Shown here: in pieces, positions 9,242 through 17,800 of the stretch | Numbering within the stretch: the first letter of the stretch is position 1 | How the letters are laid out: each line of letters opens with the position of its first letter | Origin: an uncultured Opitutales bacterium | GTDB lineage: Bacteria; Verrucomicrobiota; Verrucomicrobiia; Opitutales; UBA953 | DNA length: 35,849 bases | Assembly (NCBI GenBank): GCA_934675585.1 | Contig: CAKUQY010000020.1 | Location: 1 to 35,849 of the forward strand | Direction of reading: 5' to 3' | The notes under the pieces: model-generated | What the model was told of the DNA's origin: nothing | What the model saw: the letters and a program-made list of their open reading frames with translations, nothing else | Database searches by the model: none | Position numbers and translations under genes: made by a program

Positions 9242-10750
9242 TTAGACGCGGTGTTTTTTGAGCGCGAGCAGTTCTTGCGCGACGAGTTTGTCATCGAAGG
9301 GCAGGGTAATGTCGGCGAAAATTTGATAGTTTTCGTGACCTTTGCCCGCGATGAGAATAATGTCGTTTTCGCGCGCGGCATCGATTGCGAGGGCGATTGC
9401 GCGGCGGCGGTCGGGCTCGAAAACGATTTTCGTTTCGTCGAGAATTCCAGTTTTCATATCCGCGAAAATTTGTTCGAGTGGCTCTTTGCGCGGATTGTCG
9501 GAAGTCGCCCAGGCGAAATCCGCGAACGTTTGAACGGCGCGAACCATTTTGGGACGTTTGGCGCGGTCGCGATTGCCACCACAGCCGAAAACGCAAAAGA
9601 GGCGTCCTTTGGCGATTGGTTTCAGCATTGAAAGCGCGTTGGTGAGCGCGTCGTCAGTGTGCGCGTAATCGACAAAAATTTCAAAGGGAAATGCGTTCCC
9701 GTCCACGCGCTCCATGCGTCCTGCTACGCCTGCAAAATTTTTAATGTCCTCGATGGCTTGTTTTAAGTTCCCGCCGAGTGCATCGACGATTGCGAGTGCG
9801 CAAAGCGTGTTGCTGACATTGTAAAATCCGGGCAATTGTGTGGCGACGTTGTGCGTTCCCGCGGGGCATTCGAGTTTAAATGTTGTTCCCGTTGCGGCAA
9901 GTGCGATTTCGTTGGCTTTAAAAGTTGCGTTTTTGTGAATGCCGAAAGTGATAATTTTGCTGTGCGTTCCCGCGAGTGATTCGATTAATTTTTTCCCGTA
10001 ATCATCATCGGCATTGATGACGGCGACTCGCGGGAACGTGCCTTGGCTACCATCGAAAAGGCGTTTTTTTGCTTCAAAATAATGTTGCATGTCGCCGTGA
10101 TAATCGATGTGGTCTTGGGTGAGATTTGAGAACGCAACTACGTCAAAATTTAAACCGTAAACGCGATTTTGGCAAATGGCGTGTGAGCTGACTTCCATAA
10201 TCGCTCCCGCGCAATTTGCTTGACGCATTTCATAAAAAAGCTCCGCCAAGTCGAGCGCTTCGGGTGTTGTTTTGTAGCTGGGAATGCTGCGTTTGCCGAG
10301 CTCGTAGCGCACAGTGCCGATCAAGCCCCAAGGCGTTTGTGATTGTTTTATCATCAAATAACGCACGATCGAACTGATGCTGGTTTTGCCGTTCGTTCCC
10401 GTGATGCCGACGTGCGGGAACGCTTGCGCATTTGCGGGAACGCCATAAAAATTATTTGCGACAAATGGAATTGTTTTTAAAACATCATCAACAATAATTG
10501 TAGTGATATTTTTAAAATTTGTGTTTAAATTTTCAGCGCTTTTTTTAGAAATTACGATGGCAACGGCGCCATTTTTGATTGCGTCTTCGGCATAAATCGT
10601 TCCCGCGGTGCGCAAGCCATCGATGGCGAAAAAAAGCGTTCCCGGAATCGCCCGTCGGCTGTCTGTGCAAAGGTTGTTGATTGCGATTGAGGCGTTCCCG
10701 CAAATGTTTGCATTGGGAATGTTTTCAAAAAGTTGTGTAATTGTTTTCAT
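9242..10750 (-). CDS. murE: UDP-MurNAc-L-Ala-D-Glu:meso-diaminopimelate ligase
   Basis: Adds the third residue of the peptidoglycan stem peptide in the cytoplasm using ATP. The P-loop is GITGTNGKTS (residues 116-124). The Mur ligase central segments MEVSSHA and FSNLTQDHIDYHG follow, then VDYAHTDDAL. DNPRKEP near residue 408 is the signature for meso-diaminopimelate rather than lysine. The 502-residue length is normal. It is the last gene of the minus-strand cluster, starting 6 bases after the ftsI stop. It is rich in the dispersed motif (12 cores), which encodes peptides such as GVPANAQAFP and CPAGT. Confidence 0.95.
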   Translation of the reverse strand: MKTITQLFENIPNANICGNASIAINNLCTDSRRAIPGTLFFAIDGLRTAGTIYAEDAIKNGAVAIVISKKSAENLNTNFKNITTIIVDDVLKTIPFVANNFYGVPANAQAFPHVGITGTNGKTSISSIVRYLMIKQSQTPWGLIGTVRYELGKRSIPSYKTTPEALDLAELFYEMRQANCAGAIMEVSSHAICQNRVYGLNFDVVAFSNLTQDHIDYHGDMQHYFEAKKRLFDGSQGTFPRVAVINADDDYGKKLIESLAGTHSKIITFGIHKNATFKANEIALAATGTTFKLECPAGTHNVATQLPGFYNVSNTLCALAIVDALGGNLKQAIEDIKNFAGVAGRMERVDGNAFPFEIFVDYAHTDDALTNALSMLKPIAKGRLFCVFGCGGNRDRAKRPKMVRAVQTFADFAWATSDNPRKEPLEQIFADMKTGILDETKIVFEPDRRRAIALAIDAARENDIILIAGKGHENYQIFADITLPFDDKLVAQELLALKKHRV

Positions 10751-10756
10751 ACAAAT

Positions 10757-12592
10757 TTACATTAAATCATCGATGAGGTCGGCGCAATCTGTCGGTGAGG
10801 GCGGAATCTCAAATTGTTTGATTACTTCTTCGGCGACGCGTTTAAAACTCGGTCCCGCAGTTGAGCCGCCGTAGCCCATGCCGACAGAAGGCTCATCAAC
10901 GACGACGGTGATGACGATGCGTGGATTTTCGGCGGGGAAAAATCCAGAAAACGAAGCAACGTGATGCGCGCGCGAATAGCGACCGTTGATAATTTTTTGA
11001 GTCGTTCCCGTTTTGCCGGCAACGTTGTAGCCAGGGATGTCGGCGATTTTTGCGGTGCTGCGTTTGCCTGTTGGGCTACAAACGCCGCGCATCATTAATT
11101 GCATGGCTTTGGCTGTTTTTTCGCTGATGACGCGTCCGCGCGTTTGTGGTTTGTAGTCGGCAATCGTGATGCCTTCGGCGGTGCGAATACGCGAAATAAT
11201 TTGTGGCTCAATAAATAATCCGTTGTTGGCGATTACGCTGATGGCGTCGTGAGTTTGCAATGGCGTTACGCTGATGGCGTGTCCCATTGGAAATCGTGTG
11301 ATAGTGAGCCCGTCCCATTTGTTGGGTGGATGGACGACACCAGCTTGTTCGCCGTTGGCGCCGACGAGATTGGTTTTGCTGCCGTAGCCAAATTTTAGCA
11401 CTTTTTCGTAAAATGCTTGTTCGCCTAATTTTTCGGCGTAGAGCATGCCGATTTGGGAAGAGCCGCGATTGGAAGATTCTCGCACAACGCCTTTGACGTT
11501 TAGCAATTCCATTTTGTGAGATTCGGCGCTCAGACGCAGTTGCTTGCCTTTGTAAAATGCTTTTTCGAGCGAACAATCAAAAACGGTGTTGGGCGTGATG
11601 ACACCTGCGTCAATCGCAGATGCGATGGTGGTGATTTTAAATGTCGAGCCGGGCTCGTAAACATCGGTAACCGCGCGATTTTTCAGGGTGCTCAATGGCG
11701 CGACGTTGTATTTGTTTAAGTCGAATGTTGGCCAGTTGGCGAGGGCGAGAATGCGTCCTGTTTGAGTTTCGCTAACGATGATGCAGCTGGAAATGGGTTT
11801 AAATTTTTCGGCGATGCGTTCGCATTCTTGCTCTGCAAAACTTTGAATGCGACTGTCGAGCGTCAATTCAATATTGCAGCCATTTTGCACGGGAATTTCG
11901 TGCAAGCGTTTGTGGACGATTTCGGCGCCTTTTTTGTCTTTGATTGTGTCGATTAAGCCGTCTTTTCCACGCAAAAAGCTATCGAGCGCGCGCTCGATTC
12001 CCATCGATGCGACGCCTGTTTTATTCACAAAACCAATGACTTGGCTTGCGAATGCGCCTTTGGGATATTTGCGCAAAAAAACGCGATTGCTGTAAATGGG
12101 AAAATAGCTGCGGGAACGCTTTTTGCCTGAAACAATGTAGGTTGTTGGCATCAGCGCTTTTAATTTTTTTACGGTTGCTTCATCGACGCCTTTTTTGACG
12201 CAACGGCTGCGCTCGGTGGGATTGGTGATTGCATCAAATAATTCGTCTTCTGAAATTTGCAAAATTTTTGCTGCTGCGGGAACGAGCGTTTCTTCTTCGC
12301 CATCGCCAAGTAATTTGGGGTCCACCCAAATTTCATATTCGGGAACGTCGTAAGCCAGCGCTTCGCCACGAAAATCGGTAATCATACCGCGCGACGCTTT
12401 GATATCGTATTGCGTGTAAACAGTATTTTTTAGGTATTGAAAATTTTCGTAATCATACATTTGGATCCACCACAAACGACAAACGATTGCGACAAATGCC
12501 AAACAAATAACACCAACAAGTAAATTAAATTTGTTGATGTTTAGGCGTTTGAGCCGCTTGTTGTTTGTTCGATCGATGATGAGATTGCGCAT
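10757..12592 (-). CDS. ftsI: Septal peptidoglycan transpeptidase (PBP3/FtsI)
   Basis: Class B penicillin-binding protein that cross-links septal peptidoglycan. A short cytoplasmic basic N-terminus is followed by one membrane segment (NLLVGVICLAFVAIVCRLWW), a PBP dimerisation domain, and the transpeptidase domain. The catalytic serine is in EPGSTFKIT (about residue 316), the second motif in SSNRGSS, and the third in AGKTGTTQK. No PASTA domains are present. The ATG at 12592 gives 611 residues; an in-frame TTG at 12613 would add seven residues and start 4 bases after the ftsL-like stop. Position between ftsL and murE supports FtsI rather than another class B PBP. Confidence 0.93.
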   Translation of the reverse strand: MRNLIIDRTNNKRLKRLNINKFNLLVGVICLAFVAIVCRLWWIQMYDYENFQYLKNTVYTQYDIKASRGMITDFRGEALAYDVPEYEIWVDPKLLGDGEEETLVPAAAKILQISEDELFDAITNPTERSRCVKKGVDEATVKKLKALMPTTYIVSGKKRSRSYFPIYSNRVFLRKYPKGAFASQVIGFVNKTGVASMGIERALDSFLRGKDGLIDTIKDKKGAEIVHKRLHEIPVQNGCNIELTLDSRIQSFAEQECERIAEKFKPISSCIIVSETQTGRILALANWPTFDLNKYNVAPLSTLKNRAVTDVYEPGSTFKITTIASAIDAGVITPNTVFDCSLEKAFYKGKQLRLSAESHKMELLNVKGVVRESSNRGSSQIGMLYAEKLGEQAFYEKVLKFGYGSKTNLVGANGEQAGVVHPPNKWDGLTITRFPMGHAISVTPLQTHDAISVIANNGLFIEPQIISRIRTAEGITIADYKPQTRGRVISEKTAKAMQLMMRGVCSPTGKRSTAKIADIPGYNVAGKTGTTQKIINGRYSRAHHVASFSGFFPAENPRIVITVVVDEPSVGMGYGGSTAGPSFKRVAEEVIKQFEIPPSPTDCADLIDDLM

Positions 12593-12616
12593 TTTCTTAA
12601 AAAACCGCCACAACCA

Positions 12617-13003
12617 TTATCGCATCGATATTGTTTTTGATAATTCAATTGCGTCTTCGCGAGGACTTAATGTGTTGGCGCGAATAATTCGGCGTGTATT
12701 GTGAGTTACTCTTACACGTAAAACTTGGTTGTAGGAAATATCTTTGAGTTCAGAATGCGTTCCCGCGATTTGTCGCAACGCTGCGGGATTGCGCAATTCG
12801 TTGCATTGAATATTGAGATCTTTAATCTTTGCGTCCATGCGGCGAATGTCAGAATTAACCGAGCGAATTTCTTCGTCGATATTATTGCGTTGAGAGTTTT
12901 GTTGTGTAAAACCTAACGCGCCAATAATACAAACGACAAAGCCCAACATCACTAAAACGATGGCGGGAACGTAAGGAGCAAAAGTATTAAAGTTGGGCTT
13001 CAT
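12617..13003 (-). CDS. ftsL: FtsL-like cell division protein
   Basis: A 128-residue bitopic membrane protein. A short N-terminus precedes one hydrophobic segment (YVPAIVLVMLGFVVCIIGAL, residues 11-30). A predicted coiled coil of about 45 residues follows (NNIDEEIRSVNSDIRRMDAK and onward). This architecture, and the position between rsmH and ftsI, is typical of FtsL, which bridges FtsB/FtsQ to the septal synthase. FtsL proteins diverge so strongly that sequence identity alone would not prove it; the name rests on topology and synteny. Confidence 0.7.
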   Translation of the reverse strand: MKPNFNTFAPYVPAIVLVMLGFVVCIIGALGFTQQNSQRNNIDEEIRSVNSDIRRMDAKIKDLNIQCNELRNPAALRQIAGTHSELKDISYNQVLRVRVTHNTRRIIRANTLSPREDAIELSKTISMR

Positions 13004-13032
13004 TGGACAGGAAAAAAGAGAAGATTAAAAGT

Positions 13033-13953
13033 TTATAAACGCTTGATGGCACGTAGTTTTGCCGAGCGGGAACGCGGATTGGCGGCGATTTCGGCATCGC
13101 TCGCGGGAATTCCTTTGTGTGTTAGCATTTCTGCCAAAATCTCACGTTCATCTTGCGGACGCGAATCAAAACGATTGATTGGCCGACCACATTTTTCGTT
13201 AAAAAATTGTTTCACAATGCGATCTTCGAGCGAGTGAAAAGTAATTACCGCTAAAACGCCGCCTGATTTGAGCGCTGCAAATGCTTTCGGCAACGCCGTT
13301 TTTAATTCGCCTAATTCATCGTTAATCGCAATGCGAATGCCTTGAAATGTTTTGGTCGCAGGGTGAATTTTTGTTCCTGGTTTGCGCCCAATTGTTTTTT
13401 CGATGAGCGCCGCCAGCGAGGTCGTTGTCGATAACGTTCCCGTGCCACGCGCCGCAATAATCGCGTTGATAATGCGATTCCATTGTGGCTCTTCGCCATA
13501 ATCGCGAATGGCTTCGATGAGTTGCGGACGCTCCGCAGATTCGAGAAATTCTGCCGCAGAAATCCCTGTGCGAGTATCCATTCTCATATCTGCGGGAGCG
13601 TCCTTGCGGAATGAAAATCCGCGATTCTCATCATCTAACTGAAAAGAAGATACGCCAATATCCATCAAAATGCCATCAAATGGCGCTTCTTTGACTTCAT
13701 CAAGGCGTGAAAAATTTAAGCTGTAAAAATGAAAATATTTGCCAAAATCCTTGGCGAATGCTTCGGCTCGCGGGAGCGCCGCTGGGTCGCGGTCAAGCGC
13801 CGATAAATGCGTTCCCGCAGGCGCGCGCGTAAGAATCGCTCGCGAGTGTCCACCACCACCAAAAGTACAATCCAAAAAATGCCCGCCACGCTCAGGCGCT
13901 AACGCGCTTAGTGTTTCTTCAAATAATACTGGGATGTGAGATAAATTTTTCAC
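13033..13953 (-). CDS. rsmH: 16S rRNA (cytosine1402-N4)-methyltransferase
   Basis: RsmH (formerly MraW) uses SAM to methylate N4 of C1402 in 16S rRNA at the decoding centre. HIPVLFEETL opens the protein, and the SAM-binding loop LDCTFGGGGHSRAIL lies near residues 27-41. Further family blocks are DGILMDIGVSSFQLD, RGFSFRKDAPADMRMD, TFQGIRIAIN and VITFHSLEDRIVKQFF. The 306-residue length is normal. It is separated from mraZ by 97 bases that hold repeated DnaA-box-like sequence. Confidence 0.95.
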   Translation of the reverse strand: MKNLSHIPVLFEETLSALAPERGGHFLDCTFGGGGHSRAILTRAPAGTHLSALDRDPAALPRAEAFAKDFGKYFHFYSLNFSRLDEVKEAPFDGILMDIGVSSFQLDDENRGFSFRKDAPADMRMDTRTGISAAEFLESAERPQLIEAIRDYGEEPQWNRIINAIIAARGTGTLSTTTSLAALIEKTIGRKPGTKIHPATKTFQGIRIAINDELGELKTALPKAFAALKSGGVLAVITFHSLEDRIVKQFFNEKCGRPINRFDSRPQDEREILAEMLTHKGIPASDAEIAANPRSRSAKLRAIKRL

Positions 13954-13955
13954 GA

Positions 13956-14029
13956 TTGTGAATAAGTGAAGAAAAAAGTGAAAAGTTTTTTGCTAATTGT
14001 GAATAAGTGGATAACTTTGTGAATAAGTG
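13956..14029. promoter_or_regulatory. Cluster of DnaA-box-like sites between rsmH and mraZ
   Basis: The 13-mer TTGTGAATAAGTG occurs three times, starting at 13956, 13997 and 14017. Each contains TGTGAATAA, which fits the relaxed DnaA box TGTGNATAA (TTATNCACA). A fourth near match, AGTGGATAA, follows the second copy. Sites two and three are 20 bp apart, about two helical turns. It could be a DnaA-binding region controlling division genes, or simply an intergenic repeat. Confidence 0.45.
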
Positions 14030-14050
14030 TGAAATTTTATTTACACAATC

Positions 14051-14506
14051 TTATAAGCCGAGATCTTTTAACGCCGAGAAAGTATCTGCCAAGTTGAGAT
14101 CTTGTGATTGATAAGCCGCTTCATAGTTTTTAGGATTCCAAATGTGGAATTTGGTGAATCCGCCAACGAGCACAGCTTCTTCGCTTTTAATTTTTGCGTG
14201 AGCGAGCAAACGTGCGTCGAGATTGATGCGTCCTGCTTTATCACAAGTTACTTTTAAAGCTAAACTTGCCAAGCGTTGTAATGCAGCCGATTTGCGCGGG
14301 TCGCCAAGGGTGGGCGTTTTAGCCGCTTCGAGCAAACGTTTAATGCCATCTGGCGGCAAAACCGTAATGCTCCCGTTAGGATCGGGAATCGCCAAGAACG
14401 AAACACCATCGCCAAAACGCCAATCACTCGGGATAGTAAGACGATTCTTACTATCGAGCTTGTGACGAAATTCGCCGACAAAATATTGTTGTTCTTCTTG
14501 ATTCAT
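14051..14506 (-). CDS. mraZ: Transcriptional regulator MraZ
   Basis: MraZ is a DNA-binding repressor of its own division/wall operon. The 151 residues contain two SpoVT-AbrB-like halves: FVGEFRHKLDSKNRLTIPSDW at the start, and a second DKAGRINLDARLLAHAKI block near residue 95, followed by VLVGGFTKFHIWNP. I chose the ATG at 14506 because it gives the usual MraZ N-terminus a few residues before the first domain. An in-frame ATG at 14533 and a GTG at 14554 are alternatives, but both lie at or upstream of the likely transcription start. It heads the minus-strand cluster and is divergent from cas9. Confidence 0.92.
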   Translation of the reverse strand: MNQEEQQYFVGEFRHKLDSKNRLTIPSDWRFGDGVSFLAIPDPNGSITVLPPDGIKRLLEAAKTPTLGDPRKSAALQRLASLALKVTCDKAGRINLDARLLAHAKIKSEEAVLVGGFTKFHIWNPKNYEAAYQSQDLNLADTFSALKDLGL

Positions 14507-14527
14507 TTGCAAATGAATGGGTTGTTC

Positions 14528-14571
14528 TCCCATCTGATAAACATTTTGCCCCACTTTCCCCCACTTGTCAA
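14528..14571 (-). promoter_or_regulatory. mraZ promoter with MraZ-type operator boxes
   Basis: On the minus strand, TTGACA (14571-14566), a 17-bp spacer and CAAAAT (14548-14543) form a promoter. The spacer holds two TGGGG boxes exactly 10 bp apart (14559-14563 and 14549-14553), and a further TGGGA lies at 14528-14532. MraZ is known to bind short direct repeats of the TGGGN type upstream of its own gene, so this arrangement suggests autorepression by covering the promoter core. Confidence 0.7.
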
Positions 14572-14637
14572 CATTTTTGAAACACTTTTTTTCACAATGC
14601 CCAACTTTTTTAGTATTCCGCGCGCGGGAATGTTTTT

Positions 14638-14646
14638 TTATCCACA
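14638..14646 (+). promoter_or_regulatory. Perfect DnaA box
   Basis: TTATCCACA, the high-affinity DnaA box sequence, lies in the roughly 300-bp divergent spacer between mraZ and cas9. Together with the sites at 13956-14029 it places DnaA-like boxes on both sides of mraZ. A single 9-mer can arise by chance. Confidence 0.45.
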
Positions 14647-14667
14647 GATTTTAGGATTTTGGAGATT

Positions 14668-14690
14668 TCAACTTTCAACTTTTAACTTTT
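14668..14690 (+). repeat. TCAACTTT-type low-complexity repeat
   Basis: TTTCAACTTTCAACTTTTAA-type sequence in the mraZ-cas9 spacer, of the same kind as the stretches flanking rsmD. Confidence 0.45.
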
Positions 14691-14803
14691 TTTTACTCTT
14701 GTCGGGAACGGGAAATTAAATATTTGTTTTTTGTGTGGGAAAAATATAAAATAACTTTTGGATACCCCGTTTAATTATTAACCAATTTAATATTCTAAAA
14801 TTT

Positions 14804-17800
14804 ATGAAAGAAGTAAAAGTTTTGGGACTTGATCTCGGCACAAATAGTGTTGGTCACGCATTAGTAACAAAAAAGTATGAAGAAGATAGCGTATTGCCAG
14901 CGTCGATTGAAATCATCGATGCGAATTCGCGCATTGTGCCTCCGCGCTCGGCTGCAAAAGATCCGTTAGTTGATTATTTGAAAGGCGCAAAGCAAAAATC
15001 AACGGCGAGTGAGCGACGTGGTTTTCGTTCGATGCGACGCCGTTATGGTAGATTTATATTGCGGCGGGAACGGCTTTTTCGCGTGTTACACGAATTGGCT
15101 TGGTTGCCGGAGCATATGGAAAATGCGCTCGATTTTGAAAAACATTTGGGACGCTTTAAGGTTCAAAACGATAAATCTTTAAAAATTGAGCCAATAGATA
15201 AAACAGTGCAAGTGCCTACAATGCAATGGAATGGTAAAGAATTTGCGTTCCCGCAAGCGTTTGATGCAATGTTGGCAGATTTTGCTGTTCCCGCGGGAAC
15301 GTTAATTTCTCACGATTGGGTGATTTATTATTTGCGCAAAAAAGCATTGGTAGAAAAATTGAGCAATGAAGAATTGGCGTATGTAATTAGTGCTTTTAAT
15401 ACAAAGCGTGGTTATTATCAGCGGGGACGCAATAATGAAGATAAAACAGAAGACGCTAATAAATTGACTTACACAATTGATGAGCCAACAATTGTTGAAA
15501 AGCGTGAGATTATCGATGACGATGAATTGCCCAAGGGAATAAAAAATAAAAATATGCTTCTTGTACTCGATTGCCAATCGAGCTTAAAAGATGCTTGCGG
15601 GAACGCAAGACCATTGTGTTTTTATTTTGAAAAATTTAAAGATCGCACTTTTTCGGCGATGAATGTGGGCGACAAAATTGCGAATGTTGTTGTCGAAGAA
15701 ATAATTGAAGAAGACGATGACGGGAACAACATTTTAAAATCGCAACCAAAATGTTTTATTGATGCTTGGCTTTACAAAAAAACGCGCGCGGCAGAATCGC
15801 TCGCAAGTTCGGGAAAAACATTGGGCGCAACGATTTATGATATGCTCAAAGAAACTGTTTTGAGTGGCGATATTCGCATAGTTGGCGGTGTTTTTGGAAC
15901 GATTAACCGAAAACATTATGTTGATGAATTGCGTAAAATTCTTAAAACGCAAGTACAATGGCATCCTGAATTAAAAGACGCGGAAACGCTCAAAAAAGTC
16001 GCCGCCGCGCTTTATCCTAAAAATCCAGACCATCAAGCTAAGCGCACGGGTAAAAATCAAACCTTGATTGATTTTATTATTGAAGATGTTGTTTTTTATC
16101 AACGTCCGCTCAAAACAAAGAAGAGTTTGATTGATAAGTGCGAACTTGAAAGTCGCGGGAACAATAAGCGTCCTTGTGCGGCAATTTCAAATCCAATCGC
16201 GCAAGAGTTTCGTGTTTTGCAATTTGTTTCAAATTTGAAAGTTTTAGATGAATATGGCGAAGATTGGACTGCGAAGTTTTTGGGAACGCCAGAAAAATAT
16301 CAAGCGCTTTATGAATTGTTGATTTCCAAAAAAGAACAAAAGTTTGGTACAAGTTTCAATAAAGAATTGATTAAAATCGCAATTGGCGATAGCAAGAAAA
16401 AATTGTTAGTTGCAGACAATGTTGAATTAACAGCTCAAAAAATCAAAACCAATTTTGATGAAGTAAAATCGGTTAAGCTTAATTACACTCGCGCAGAAAT
16501 CGCAAAACATTTCAAAAAATTATTTGGAAATTGGCAATGGAATTTGAATAATGATCAAGAATACGCGCTCTGGCATCTTTGTTATTCTGTGAGCGACCCA
16601 AGGGAACTTGAAAAAGGGTTGAAAAAATTTGCAATAAAATATACAGAAATTTTCGCGGGAACGCAAATCTCGCCTGAAGAATTCGCTGAAGAATTTAAAA
16701 AAATTGAGCCATTTGAAGAGGGTTATTCTGCGTATTCTGAAAAAGCACTCAAAAAAATGTTGCCGCTGATGCGTCCGAAATTTGATTGGGAAAGCGTTCC
16801 CGCAAGCGCGCAGATGCGCATTGACGCATTTTTAAATTATCGTTTAGAAAATGCCGATGAAGACGCGAGAGAAGAACATGAAGATTTGCGCGATTACCTT
16901 GCAAAACAAGGGCGAGGTGCGATTACTGCGCGTTCAGAATTTTACGGATTGCAACCTTGGCTCGCAAAGTTGCTCGTTTACGGTCCCGCAACAGCTGATG
17001 ATGGTGAAAAATGGGTTTGCGGGAACGATATTCGCAAGTTTATTTCCAATAGCGACAAAAAAGGTTTTCGCGCGGGAACGTTGCGTAATCCAATTGTGGA
17101 ATCAATTGCGCTTGAATCGTTGCGCGTTGTGGCTGATATTGTTGATAAATATGGAGTTCCCGATGAAATTCATATCGAGCTTGGGCGCGAATTGAACGCT
17201 ACCGCCGAACAACGCAAAAAAACAAAAGAACGAAACGATAAAAACGAAGCTGCGCGCAAAAAAGCTGAGGAGGAGTGTAAAAAATATATTCGAGACAAGG
17301 GTTCTAACGAAAAACTTGCAAAGCTTGTTGAGCGTTATTTGCTTTGGGAAGAACAAGAACATCGTGATCCGTATGTGCTCGACAGGACAATTTCGATTTC
17401 AGAAGCTCTAAATGGCGAACTTTATCAAGTCGATCACATTGTGCCATATTCAAAATACAACAACGATTCGCGCGATAATAAAGTGCTAACCATTGCGGCG
17501 GTTAATAAAGCAAAAAGCGATCGCACAGGCATGCAATTTATTAAAGAAATGGATGGCGCGAGTGTTGGCGGGAACGAAATTTATAAAGAAGCAGAATATC
17601 GAAATAATATTCGTGAATTCTTTTGGCGTAATAAGCGCAAACAAGAATTGTTGTTGAGCGAAACAATTCCAGAGGGTTTCCAAAGCGCTCAACTTAATAA
17701 TACGCGCTACATTACAAAGTTTGTCGCAAAACAACTTTCAAAACTCGTTCGCGGGAACGACAACGACGGTGGCGCTATTTCTAAAAATATTGTCGTCGTT

